NCBI RefSeq assembly: GCF_040807025.1
Contig: NC_090964.1
Span: 11,122,214-11,186,213 of the forward strand
Direction of reading: 5' to 3'
Length of the DNA stretch: 64,000 nt
From: Struthio camelus
Lineage: Eukaryota; Chordata; Aves; Struthioniformes; Struthionidae
Position 1 is the first letter of the stretch. Every line of letters starts with the position of its first letter. Below, piece by piece: positions 1 to 12,800 of this stretch. The notes under the pieces were generated by a model. The model had not been told where the DNA came from and did not search any database. It was given only the letters and a program-made list of their open reading frames with translations. The translations under genes and the position numbers were made by a program.

Positions 1-814
1 AGATGTCAACTATGCTATAGATGGCTACTTACAGCCAAGTTAGCAGCAACAACAGGTCCTTAACCTGCCATCACAATGACCCTGTGCAAAAGACTGGGTC
101 CCATCTTATAAACACTCTTTATGGTATTCTGAAAAATAGTATTTGCTGTCTGACAAGTTGGAACCTGCCTGAATGTTTTTTTGAGTCATTTTAAGGCCAC
201 TTCATGCATTCAGCACTCTTGGAAAGCCTTACAAATAAAAAGCTTCCACTTTATCAAGTGAGATGACAGGAGGACACAACATTTAAGTTTTATGTATCAT
301 TACTGATACGTTTATGAAACGTGCTGATGAAATTCAAGATCTGGAAGTGCCTTTTCTCTGTGGTTCACAGATTCTTGTTTCTCAGCTGAAACATGAGCTG
401 AATTTTTGATCCTCCATCCATTTTTGTATGTTATCAGTTTGTTTGATACAGCTCCTAGAGGGGGGGTCAGGATATATTCCCAGGAACATCGAGGAAAGAA
501 ATGTTTTACAGCTGACTTATTGACTTGCATCTTTTTTTCTATTTGAGTAGCCATACTTAACAGTTCTGAACATATTACATCACTTACAGATCAAAAGCAA
601 TGGTGCTAAAACCTCTATACAGAGGTTTTGTTTTTGTTTTTTTACTATTAACTACATCCAAATAAAAAAAACGCAAGCCTGTCTGATAGGTAAAATACAT
701 CTTAAAATGTCCTTGCTAAGTTATTTGATATGCAAGTGCACATACATATTAGGATTCTGAAAGTTAGTCTAAACTGAAAAGGCTCAATGAAAGAAAAAAT
801 TCCTTGGGACTTAC
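1..814 (-). other. MTF1: MTF1 intron continuing out of the window
   Basis: After the exon at 815-888 (donor GTAAGT read on the minus strand) no sixth-finger exon is found down to base 1. The stretch is therefore intronic. Confidence 0.75.
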
Positions 815-3800
815 CAGTATGTGTCCTAACATGTGTTTTAAGGTGGTGGCTTGCAGCAAAAGCCTTTCCACAGCCGTCATGCTCACACCTGAATGAGGCA
901 TCAGAGAAGGGTCAGCATCAAACTTCTTTGATGCATTAGTTACAATCCTACATCATGCTTTCCAAATAGTCACAGGACTAGGAAAGGCAGGCCTAGTGTT
1001 AGGCTCTGTTAGTAATCTGATATCTCCCAACAGCTGCTACACATGCTACACAGACTACAGCAGGGCTCTAAACATGCCTTTAACATTTAAGCATGAAGAA
1101 GTCATTGCTGTGGGAGGACGGAGGAGGCTTTTTCATGGATTAAACATTCCATCGTGCCAGGGAAGAAGCAGTATATTTTACAAACATGCCCATCATGGGA
1201 CATATTATGTTTAAAAGATATTCTAGTTTGACTATTCTGGGCATTTGAAGACAGCCATTTCACCCACTTTTACAGGCAACAGAGAGCTCTAGAACACGCA
1301 TGTGCCAGTGCTCGCCTCTTTTTTTTTTTTTTTTTTCTCCCAGTGAGAATTACTTTTCATTAAGGACAGTAAAGATCGTCTTTTGGTACAGGTGTTCTGT
1401 TACAGAAGTCCCACAGAAGTAAAAAATGCCATCCAACAACTTACCGAAATGGCTTTTCTCCTGTGTGTGTTCGAATGTGCTTCCTCAAGTCACTGTGCGT
1501 TGTGAAGTACTTACTGCAGCCTTCTGATTCACAGTTAAATGTTTTCCCTGTGTGAAGCCTCTGATGTGCTTTCAATCTAAAAAGCATTCCAAAAAAATCC
1601 TTCTTACCGCTTTTATCAAAAGATAGCCCCCACCTGAGACAAGAAAGCCATTCATTCAAATGTGCAGGACAGGAACAAAGGCTTAATACACTCTGAATAC
1701 AAGGTAACTTGCTTATGAAGCTAATTGATATCACTTCCAAAGTCCTCATACAAACACATCTAAAAATTCCTTGTTTGCCCACCATCTTTGATACTATCAT
1801 AACATAAATAGCTAACTATGTCATTACAGGTTCTGTCACTCTCTTTTGGTAGAGCTTTTCTGCATATTCTGAAGTTTATGCTCATGTCTGTGCCTAGAAG
1901 CATAACAACTGTATTCAGATGCAAATAAAAAGTAGATGCAACTTGCAAAATAGCAACGGCCACATCACACAGGGAAGACACCAAGACAATTCCTACCTGT
2001 ACAGTGTATTGAATGCCTTTTCACAGCCCTGCACATCACATTCAAACGGCTTTTCCTTAGTGTGCACACGAACATGGATTTTGAGACTGTAGGAGGTAAG
2101 AAAGGCCTTGCCACAACCTTCCTGATTGCAAACAAAAGTGTATTCCCCACGATGTGTCTTTTGGTGAGTGCGCAGGTTTCCAGCAGTGCTATATGTGCGT
2201 GGACAGCCCTCAAAGGTGCACTGGTATCTTTTAACCTAGGAGACAAAATGCTGCATACTTAAAGTTTTTTCAAGCAGGTTTGGAATTCAGACAGGGTTGA
2301 ACACCAGGTAAACATCAAAAACAATGTCAGGCCCTGACCCCCTAGGCATAAGAAAATATTGTAGATTATTTACCAGACTACTCAGTATTTCTGCTGCACT
2401 ACATAAAAAAGAATGCACATTTGGGAAAGTAGACAGCTACACAGCTTACCTTATAAAAGAAAAGGAATCTAATAGAAGAAGAGAAAAAAAAAGGAAAACA
2501 ACTCAAAATGTATGTGGGTATCTAACTGGTAATCTGACAAAACAGAGTTGAAAAGGACAGTAAGAGGCTATGTATCACAACCACTATCCCCATCTCTGGC
2601 ACCTGCATTTCACTCAGGCACTTGTAGCTGTGCTAATACATACGGAGAAAATGGAAGGGAGATGTATCTTCACACCTGACCCTCAAAAGCACTGACCTGT
2701 GTGCTGAATTCCCATTAGCACGCTGAATGAGTACTACAGTTTTCAACCTCTCCTACGGTCTAACTATTAGTCCATTTATAACTTAGTTTTATTTCAAAAA
2801 CAGCCTTTACTGTGCTTTGCTCTTCTCTTCTGTGTTTACTTAATAGTAAACGCCTGAAGGGTAATGAATTGAGCAAGGTGCTTCAGGTCAGAAGATAAGT
2901 GTTATGGATTTCTCAGCCAGCTATTTAGGTCACCAGGAAACTGTTTCATACTGAAATACTTTGATAGCCTTCCCAACTTCTGTAACAGGCAGAAAGAGAT
3001 CATGTTAGAAGCTTCCAGTGCACAAGTCATAATGCTTAATTAAATCTTATTCTCTCCTGTGAAGTGGAATAAGTCATCTGATATGCTTGAATAAATTCAT
3101 CTTCAACATTAATTATTAGACAGACAGCTTTCATTTGACTGCCGCGGTCGAGAAAACTCAACATCTAAAAATTATTTCAGAGCCCAAGAGAGTGCTGGAG
3201 GGTTGACAGGCAAGAAGCAGCAGAGTATTTCAAAAAATGCTGATCCGGAAATGTTTAGAAAGACAACGCAAAGTCACAACAGAGGAGGAGGAACTTGCAG
3301 TCATATTCTAACAACTACTCAAGAAAGTAATTGGGCAGGACATAAGCCAGAACCTTCCTACTTTTCCTAGGTACAAATCACCCGCCTCACAGTACCCAGG
3401 ATAGTCTGCAGCCTTTTCTAAGCAACAATCTTCAAAAAGCAGATATGGAATCGTGGGTTGGTATCAGAAGGGTTGGGTGATTCTATACGTAACCAATGTA
3501 CAACATTCATGGTTTCTAACCACTCTTGAGAAGAAACTCCACCCACCTCATAACTCCGCATTTGTTCTTCTTTTTTTGCTTTATGTACACCCATTAGAAA
3601 AAAAGAGAATCACTATTCTTTATTGCCACAGCTTGGGGATTGAGAACACAATAACAAAGGATTCCTTGCTCTGCTGTCAGATTAAGTGTAAAATCACTTT
3701 AAGCGATGCTAGTGTCAGAGTAACTGGAAATTAGATGAATGTGATACACAGCAGTTATCAACACCAAAAAACACACCATCCTTGACATGCCTAGTTAAGA

Positions 3801-6800
3801 ACTGAATACTTTTGTAATTCTTCCATAAAGTAAGTAATGTGACTAATGTTTGCATAATACTGCATAAAGGAAAGAAACAATGGGTCCTCAATAAAAACAC
3901 TGAGACCCATAAGTGACCTTCTTTGGACCACATTCGTTTTTTATCCCGGAATTGTCTCGCATTCATGTACTACAATAGCATGAGAATATGGACAGTTGAG
4001 GGGATCTGAAACACCTTTTTTATGTTAACATTTGTTGGTACAGTTGAAGATCACACCAGTGGCGCAAGATCCAAAGGAAGCTACAAACCTTCAGGTTTTG
4101 GTTTTCAAAGAGTAAAGTTTAGCAGCCCTCAAAGCTGTCAGTTGAGCCATTTGTGATCAGCATTTTCATACAAACATGCCTACTAGATCCTATATCAAGT
4201 ACCAGGATCTGAGGCACTCAAACAGATATTTCATTGCATTCTTCGACTTCTCTGTCTTTCTATGCAAGTGTAAAGCTTTCAGAAGAGTAACTGCAGAGCT
4301 AGGAACTACACCATTAAGCCTCACATTTCAGGGCTATAACCACCAGGTTTCTTAGGCTCTGCTTGTCCAGCAGATCATCTCTAGAACAAGGGTAACCTGG
4401 GGAAGAACTGCTTTTCAGGAAGGACAGGGATTTCAGTTAATTAAATGCATCTTTACTAAATAGCTTCCCACACAGCAGCGTGGTCATACACTATCCTGGC
4501 ACAAGTTTGGATACCAAGCAAAATTTAGCCTTTAAATAGCACTTTATAAGGAATAGTCTCATAAACTACTTCCAGTCTATCTTCTAGAGGATAGAATTAT
4601 TAGCAGGACCCCTTTCATTCAAGGCAGCTTCATAAAATTTGAATATACGAGCTGAGTCGTCTCTTGCATAGTCTCAATGTGTAGTGTCTTGTTGATACCA
4701 CAAGAGTAGGCTGGCATTTACCTTCACTTTCCTTTGATAAAAATCTTAAGTTTTTGGAGAATTGTAAAGCAGGTTACAAATGCAAGTGTTCCTTATATTC
4801 TAAAAGCTAAAGTAACCAACAGTAATTTTCATCTTGGCCAGCACTGGACTCTGTTCCCAACTCCTTATATGATGCTAATAGCATATTGCTAAATAGAGAC
4901 AAGTTTTCCAAGCTTTTTAACGTCAACATTTATCTCACTGTTGGATTAAGCTTCAACTGACAATTAGACATCCAGGAACCAGTTCTCCATGCTTTTCCAT
5001 TTGCACAACAGATAAGAAGCAACATTAACCTATAAAATTGTTACTATCGTTAAAAAAAACAAAAAAACAAAAAAAGCATCTTGTCACACTAAGATGCAGA
5101 AAGATCCTGAGGAAATCACAAAGGGGATTATTTAACAACAACAGTGCAGGAGCCTTACTGCCAAAAACAAAGCCTTTCTTTTTTCCAATTATCTCGCTCT
5201 GTTGAAGGGCTACTTCTCTCAGTCCTCACTGCACTCCACTCTAACAGATGAAATTGTGTTTTGGAATTTTTTTTTTTTTTGAGGTCTTCACATTTTTGTC
5301 TAGTCATTTACCACACTTAAGTAGTAGCCTGCAGAGAAGGAAACAATAATTTCACTTTAAAGCTAACTGCCTTTAATTCATAGTTCAGATCAGCTAAAGT
5401 TATCAACAAATATCCAAGCAATACAGTATGTTCACAACCCACTAAATATTAAGAAGTTTGGTTGTGTTTGTTGGGTCAGCCAAAACACAAGGAAGAGAGT
5501 GGACTGATTAAACACAGACACAAGGTCAGAAAGTACTTTTTATTAGATGGAAACGGGTACATTTTCTTCACCAAGGTTCATCAGATTCAGTACTATTTGT
5601 ATATCGGTACTGAAGCAGATGGTCTCCTTTATAGTTTTAAGACAGCTGACAACAACGTTGTACATACTGCATTACAGAACAACATCCACAATATTTCACA
5701 TAATATACAAGAGATTTGTCACAGACACGAGCTACCCAACATCAAGTTAGCCCATTAAGCTTCCTATGTGTTTACACTTAGGCCTAGAAATTGAAAGAAA
5801 AATAATATTTATTAATTTTGAATTAAGGATTTGCTCCTTAGCTGCTGATGTACATACCTAGAGGAAGATGGTACTGGAGAGATGACACTTCCAATTTAAT
5901 AGCATAAACTAAGAGAAAGGCCTTGCTTTGTTCCCTCTATTCTCAAAGGTCGAATCTTTAACACATCTCAAATTATTCTGAGAAGGATACCGCAGATAAA
6001 AGCATTACTGCCACAACATTCTAATAAAATGAAATTTTCTGCACAGGGGCAAAGCATTTAATTCTCTTTTCACATTAAAAACAAATAGCAGATTAAATAA
6101 ATAATGATTATACACAAAACTATGTGGATATTGACCATGAAAGACCGACAGCGGCTAGCACTCAAGACCATCACCATATGCAACAAAAAAAAAAAAACAA
6201 AGCAAAAAAAAAAGGAAAAAAGAAAAGAAACATGGCAATAACAGGAAAAGCCACAAATGGCTAGAATACAAAGTGTACAGAAACAAGTTGCTTTGAAGAT
6301 AAAGGCTGTGGCTGGACCACATATGCTTTTTTTGCAGAGGACAACATGCTCCCACGGAGATTCAACAGACGGAAGCTAGAAAAGTCTTATTGAACCATTT
6401 ACCTTAGAAGTAGGAACTAATTGTCCAGTAATCAACAAGACTGGTAAAAGCAAGATGCCACATTGAGCCAAAGCCCACTTGAATTGCTCAGTTTAACTCA
6501 TCTGGAGCTTAAGGGGTTTCCCTCCCCCCGCCATTTCATCACTGAACAAAATTAATGAAATGAAATAGAAGACTACAATCACATTCATTCTCATGGAGAG
6601 AAGTACTGTGAGAGAAGTCTATTACAACAAGATGAAGTTAAAGGTACATAATGGAGCCTAAAGCCCTCTTCTGCTTCACAGATGTCTAAGAGTGAAACTG
6701 AAAGACCTGAAGAAAGAAAGAAAGACCTGAAAGTTTAAGATTTTAAAACATTTATCTCAAATATTACAACTACTATGGATGTTTTAAGTACCTAAGAATT

Positions 6801-8863
6801 GGACTGGTGTTATCACTTTGAAAACTCCTGAACTTTTGGCTCACCAAAGCTTTTTCCTCCTGATAGCTCACCAAGCTTTTGAAATAATGGGGCGGGGGGA
6901 GGGTTGTCCTAGATTGGAAAGAGTAACATTTGCTTAGGATTTATTTCCACTACACTCACATTATAGTGAGATACATTCCCACACCCCGGAAAACTAATCC
7001 AAGGCAAGGAAAATAAATTTATATGCTCAAACAATGTCAAAAAATCCTAGGTCTTACAAACCTCGTAAGAGAAAAGAGGAAAGGCATGCAAAAGAAAAAC
7101 AAACCATTTCAATTGCATTTGTAGAGTCACGAATATGAATTTAGCTAGCACACACTGTTCTCAGATATTGTAGATTACAAGTTGATTACAAGCTCCTACG
7201 AAAAGGAAACAGTGGCATGACTGACGTATCAAAATTAACATTTTAGCAGCTAAGAAGGCAGAGCACAGAAGCTGCTAATATGAATAAGAATTGAGCAAAA
7301 AATGGTTCTTAGACCAAAAGGCCTTACTGAACAAAATTCAGGCCGCAAATTACATAACTAGTTGTAAAACTGACCTCCTACAGCCCCATTTCCTCATCAC
7401 TGAGTGAGTGATGATCAAGCTTCCCTGTTAATCTAAATTATTCAGACTGTTCAAACCTAGCTTCCTTTCTAAGCAAAGGCTCATTTCTACAATCCTCACT
7501 CACAATGAATATCAGTTACACAAGTAATTCCAACCATACTAGTAGAAAAACTTGTATAAAATTAGCCCTTATTTAACTCAGAAGGGCACAAAAGTAGTTC
7601 AAAGTTGCTAGCAAAAAATGTGTTGGTGTTTCCTTTTTTTTTTTTTTTGGCGTTGCTTTTGAACCTAAAAAATAAGAATCCCAAGCCAGTCTGTACAAGT
7701 CTTCATCATTTTTCATGTGGCTAGAATTCACTAGGCAAACAGAATTAGAAATCAAGCTCCACTGTAAACATACAAGCTGACTTATGTTTTTGAAACACAG
7801 CAGATGATAGTTTAAAATTTCACTTAGTTGCTTTTCACAGCATCCCCATGAATGACACTTCAAATTACCTTGCAGTCTTAAAGTTCAACATCTTAAGCTT
7901 CATACTATAGCCCTTTCCAATAGGTTAAAGTTTAACTTGTAATTTGGCTGCAGTTTTCTCAAGAACATATTACACCACAGAATAACAGAGTATGTGTTCT
8001 TTTTAGTTTTCTCACAACTCTGAAAAAATAATTATCCAACCAAAAGAATAACAAGAGGTTACTAAAAGCACATGCACTATCAACATAAATGCATTTTCAC
8101 TACCGTGTTTGCCTACTGTTTAGTGGGTTATCAGATGGTGCTCCATGTGAAAGCAGAAGGATATTAGAACGAAAACTGATCACACGCACAGCTCTGCTGC
8201 TGACCCACTGAGTGACTGTGGGAAACCTGTTATGCCTATCTGCACAAAGCATTACTATAAATAAAAATAACACAGATTTCTTAGAGTAATTGAGGAAAAT
8301 TAACAACACACTAGCATTTAAAAACAGAAGAAGTTGCCGTCTGCCTCCCGAAATCACTTTATGAAAATAAATTTTCAAAGCCTTTAAGGTCACTAGGTGA
8401 AAAGTACTCCAAATAAGCATAAAATTTAGAATTATATTTAACTACTTACTTCTTTAAGCTTGGTTTCTGGGCATTCAGACTGTAAAGTGAGCGTAGCTCC
8501 TTCGATATTTCTTGGCATAGGAGTTGAACCAGGATTTATTGTTAAATGAATCTGATCCGGAGAAATAATATGTTGCACATAACCCTGGGACATTCCTTCA
8601 TGATCTGCTATTAAATGAAATCCTTCTTCATGACCCTCTGGTAAAAAAGGCAAGTGATCGCCACATTGTCCTTCATCTTCATCATCTTCCAGCGCACCAT
8701 GGTCCTGCTCTATCAGAACAGTTGTCCTGTCATAGACCGTCCCAGATGACGAAGGAACCAGGCCATTTTTATCGCCAAACCTCATCATATTGTCATCCTG
8801 GGCCAATTCATCTTCCTCCACCTCGTAGTAGATAACGTTGCCCTCAGGACTGTTCTCCCCCAT
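815..8863 (-). CDS. MTF1: MTF1, metal-regulatory transcription factor 1 (5' part only)
   Basis: Four coding exons are visible: 8450-8863, 1997-2235, 1445-1576 and 815-888. All junctions are GT-AG and in phase (859 nt). The start gives MGENSPEG at 8863. The first exon is acidic and matches the MTF1 N-terminus ([20 protein letters not shown], then [20 protein letters not shown]). The next exons encode C2H2 fingers 1-5: finger 1 from YQCTFEGC, 2 from FVCNQEGC, 3 from FECDVQGC, 4 from FNCESEGC, 5 from [10 protein letters not shown]. The reading frame leaves the window after HVRTHTG, so finger 6, the activation domains and the Cys cluster lie beyond base 1. MTF1 is a nuclear zinc sensor that binds metal response elements upstream of metallothionein genes (family knowledge). 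The lysine-rich KLKEVKR before finger 1 is where the mammalian nuclear localisation signal lies. Finger 4 reads FTTHSDL where I recall FTTLSDL in human. Confidence 0.97.
889..1444 (-). other. MTF1: MTF1 intron between finger-4 and finger-5 exons
   Basis: Intron bounded by a GT donor at 1444 and an AG acceptor at 889. It contains an 18-20 nt T run near 1318-1336. I see no other gene or structured element. Confidence 0.85.
2236..8449 (-). other. MTF1: MTF1 large intron, no other gene seen
   Basis: This 6.2-kb intron separates the acidic-domain exon from the finger 1-3 exon. It is AT-rich with scattered A and T runs (5256-5281 and 6182-6230). No open frame here resembles a known protein, and no transposon ends were recognised. 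Confidence 0.8.
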
Positions 8864-9300
8864 GTTCACCGCCGCTCAGTGCGAGATCGTGGCGCTGGAC
8901 TGGGACAGCTCATCTGCAACACAACACAGCGGCCGAGGGGTCAGGGGCCCGCCGCGCCGGGCCCGCGCCCGGCCAGGCCCCCGCCGCCAGGCAGCAGGGC
9001 CCGGGAGCGGGAGCGAGAGCGAGAGCGGGGCGCGGGCCGGGCCGCGGCCTGCCCCCGCCGCAGGGCGAGGCGGAGGAAGGCGCCCCCGCCGCGGGGCGCC
9101 GCGCTGCCCCCGGCCCGGCCCGGCCCGGCGCCGCCCGGAAGAAAACCACCGCCAGGGCCCCGCCTCCCCCGAGCCCGCCCGGCCCGGCCCCGGCCCCGGC
9201 CCCGGCCCCGCCGCGCTCACCGAGCTCCCGGCAGCGGCGGCACCTCCTTCCCCGCCCCAGCGGCACCATGATTACCAGCACACTCACTTCCGCTTCCGGC
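8864..9300 (-). promoter_or_regulatory. MTF1: MTF1 5' UTR exons, CpG island and ETS-type promoter
   Basis: Upstream of the MTF1 ATG the exon runs to an acceptor (TTGTGTTGCAG on the minus strand), placing the exon 5' edge near 8913. A strong donor (CTCG then GTGAGC) at 9215-9220 marks a noncoding first exon from 9221 to about 9285-9300. At 9285-9300 the minus strand carries two head-to-tail GGAA cores (CCGGAAGCGGAAGTG), typical of ETS/GABP start sites in TATA-less CpG promoters. The TSS is inferred, not seen. The intron between them is extremely GC-rich, with CCGGCC-type simple repeats at 9176-9212. Confidence 0.7.
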
Positions 9301-9611
9301 CGCGCACGGCCCGACGGGACGGCCGCGCCCACCGCGGGGCCCGGCGGGAAGGCGGCGCCGCGCCTGCGCACTGAGGCCCCCAGCCGGCGGGAGGAGCGGC
9401 CGGAGCCCGAGCCCAGGCCCCGTCCCGCCGCGCCGCCCCCGTCCCTCTCGGGGCTGCTTCTACGGCGGCTTCTCCGCGGCCGCCAGCGGCCCCCGCGCCG
9501 CCTCGGGGCGCGCAGAGGGCCCGGGAGCGCCGGGGGGGCAGCCCGGCCGCGCAGTGGGGCCCCTGGCCCCGGCGTCTGCCAGCGCCAGAAACAGGCTGGA
9601 AAAATAACAAG
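9301..9611. other. MTF1-INPP5B intergenic spacer, CpG island flank
   Basis: About 310 bases of GC-rich DNA lie between the inferred MTF1 start and the inferred INPP5B 3' end. No gene is supported. The open frames here are composition artefacts. Confidence 0.6.
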
Positions 9612-9880
9612 GGCTTAAAAATTTAGAACTTTAATACAAGTTAAATAAAATACACTGTAAATACCAGTTTCTGTCTTTGTGCTTGTTTGCATACAGCTTA
9701 TTTAGAAGTCCTCTACCCTTTACAGCATATTAATAGTGACACCTGATTTTAACAGCCAGATCTGCATTTAATAGCAGTAGATTATATAAAATACTGTGAA
9801 AGTCCAAAAAACCTAAGTCTGTACAAAAATATTTTTACAGTAATACAATATCTAAAAATTAGATTAGCTGCATCTGAAAT
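9612..9880 (-). terminator. INPP5B: INPP5B 3' UTR and poly(A) signal
   Basis: The stop codon is at 9881-9883 and a minus-strand ATTAAA lies at 9630-9635. This gives a 3' UTR of about 250-270 nt. The cleavage site is inferred. Confidence 0.65.
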
Positions 9881-12800
9881 TCATGGTAAATTGTCCTCTC
9901 CCAAGAGGAACTGATGGATAAATTGCTGAGCTGTCCTCTTTTCAGTTATATCAGGTTTAGGATGTCCAGGTGGAGGTCGAAGTAACAAGCCACCAAACAC
10001 ACTAGCTGCATTAAAAAAAAAAAAAAATACACACACAAAATAAGAGACAGTTAACACCAAAATATCAAAAGTAATTCCACCAACCCCAGTAAGTCAAAAT
10101 GAGAGAATGCCTGGCTTCAGACTGGCTAAGACAAAGATGGCCCACGTATCTTTGGTTTTTTTCTTCATCAGTTTATAATTTTTTCAGGCTATTGCAAAGA
10201 CTTACTTTTTTGTTGGTTTTTTTGTTGTTGTTTTTTAAATGGATTGTTTGCTTACTAAGTGCCTCAAACAAGTAGAGGACACGAATGCAATCACTTTGGA
10301 GAAACATGTTTTGTTATAAAAACTGCACGACCCCACTGAACAGAATAGTTTTGCTCATCTTACCAAGAATATTCATATCCAAATGGTTTTTCCCTGAATT
10401 TTTCAGTAGTTCTCGAAGAAATGCCATCAGATATTCAAATACATTTTTATGGCACTTGGGCAGTTTGGAGATAATCTTGGGGAAAAAGAAAATTTACATT
10501 GAATGCATGGCAATGGTTTAGCAGCTTTAAATACTATTAACATCACACTGGCTGCAAACACTAATGTCTCTTAATATCAAGAAGCACCAGTTATAGGTCC
10601 TTTCTAGTACCAAATGATTAAGTTTCTTAGAGCAAAAACCTGTTCTTTGTCTGGAACAAAGCAGTCTCCTTTTGGAATTACAGAAATGATCTCCACAGTG
10701 AAGCCTGCATTACCTGGCTGCTCAATCGGTAGCTGTTGGAACACTCCAAGCAGCTGTTATAGAATTTGTAGCAAATGACGGGCTCTGGCAGGCTTTCTAG
10801 GAAGAGCAGCAGGGCTTCTGCTACAGAGTGGTTGTTGCCAACTGATCCAGAGATGGTTAAGGAAGAGGCAAGCACAGCACAATCCATTTTGGTAGTATTT
10901 CTGCTGAAACAATCATATTTGCTTAGGTCTCCATAATGCCTCCTAGTTCGCAGCTTCGAGCTAAATTGCTCAGCTCGACGTAGCAAATACTGCTTTCGTT
11001 TGCAGTTGGACATTGATGTAATTCGTTAGCAATCATTCATCAAAGCAGCAAGGACCTCACAGCGGCACTGGTACTCCTTGCAATTAGCACTAAAGAGCTC
11101 ACATCTCAGTTACCATGAGATGAGAGATGGGGATATTAAAAAAAAAAAAAAAACCATAATGGAGTACAGAAGACTGCTGAAACCTTTTTCAGCTTAGATC
11201 TTCTGGTAGGGCACAATGAGCCTTACTGAACATCAGTCTAAAAGGATACAGAGGGTATCATGCATTCCTTTGTCCAAACAGTCTCTGATTTGCTCAAATT
11301 CAGATCTGAGACCTGGTTGCTGAAACAGGTCCTCCTGCAAAGAAGGAAATCATTAGTCAATCTCAAGAAATATACAAGATACAATGACAGTGCTTCATTT
11401 AACCAAACAACAGATGCATTGTCCCGAAAAATCTCTCCAGAGCGGTAGTTGTCAGCACAAGTCTTACCATAAGCAGTTCCAGTAAGACTGCAGCACTACA
11501 GTACAGAGCAAAGCAAAAGAATAGCTGCTGATGCATATCACACTCAGTCACCAGCACAAACAGTGCAACCCAGGGTCCTTATCTCCCTTTACCATTGACC
11601 AAACATCCACAGTTAGGCAAAGGTTACCATCTCCAGTATCATCTTCAAAACTAAACACTAAGAAATTATTTTGTGATTCAAGTACAAACATTGCCAACCT
11701 GCTGGGAAGCGTTGCGGTATAAGTGATCCACCATCATCCACAGTTCTTTTGGAATGTCCAGAGGTTTTTCAGCTTGAACAGCATCACTCATTTGTAGCGG
11801 TAGTAAGGTCTGGGGGCGGGGGGGGGGGGGAGGGGGGGGAAGGGGTAGTGGGAGAGGGAGGAAAAAGGAGCTAGTCAACTTCTTATTCAACTCTGCAAAG
11901 CGCTTCACAAAACTTACACTTGAGAATTAAGACTGGTTAGGAAACTGTGCAGTTTCACTCAGTCTTCCTACAAGACTAGAACTACAGGCATGTTCGTATC
12001 AAAAGCCCAAAACAGAAAGAAAAAAGCTGGTCTCATAAGCATGCATCATGTACTCACAGCTCTAGGGAAATGTTACATCATGCCTCACATATACACCCAT
12101 CTCCATTCAGTGGGGGGAAGACCAAAGGCTTCATGGCAAAGGTCTGCATTTAGAAGCTGTACACCTTTTTTTAATGTGCAGGTAGAGCAAACAAGATCTT
12201 ACTTTCAGTGCTCTATATGAAACAGGTGGATTCATCCATGTGAAGAATTAAAGCAAGGTGTGAAGATGGTGCAGTGGAGAACACAAGCTGCATCAGCATT
12301 CTCAGATTACAGACCAGGGAAGAGGAAGAAGGATCTTTAGCAATAAACAGGACTTAACCATCAAGTTTTAAGGGTTCCTGTGGGTTCAGAAGGTAAGCTC
12401 TATTTTTAACTCACGAGTTCCCGAATAGACTCTGCTGACATGTCCTGGATCGGTTCCCTCATGTAACACAGTGTATGAATGGGAGACCCAAAGCAACTCG
12501 GCAAGTAGTTTCCAGTTACAGACAGAAAATAATCCTTCCCCCTGTCAAGATGCAAGACCAAGATATCTTCAAGTTTATCTTCTCCAGAGTTTAAGTGTGT
12601 AGCTGTTGATTTATTAACAAACAGCTCCAACTCAATTGTGACCTCAGAATCTGCAGGAAGATGGTAAAAAAAATAAATAAAACAAACATGCTCAGTAAAA
12701 AGAGGTATTAAAGAAGGCAAACAGGCATAACGTTCCCAAAATAGCAGCAAGAACCAAGCCAGAACGTGACAATATCAGCTCAATAACACAAAGTGAATAA

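Noticed and set aside
8838-9618. Overlapping Pro/Arg/Ala-rich frames at the MTF1 promoter
   Set aside because: CpG island composition, no homology, and overlap with the noncoding first exon.
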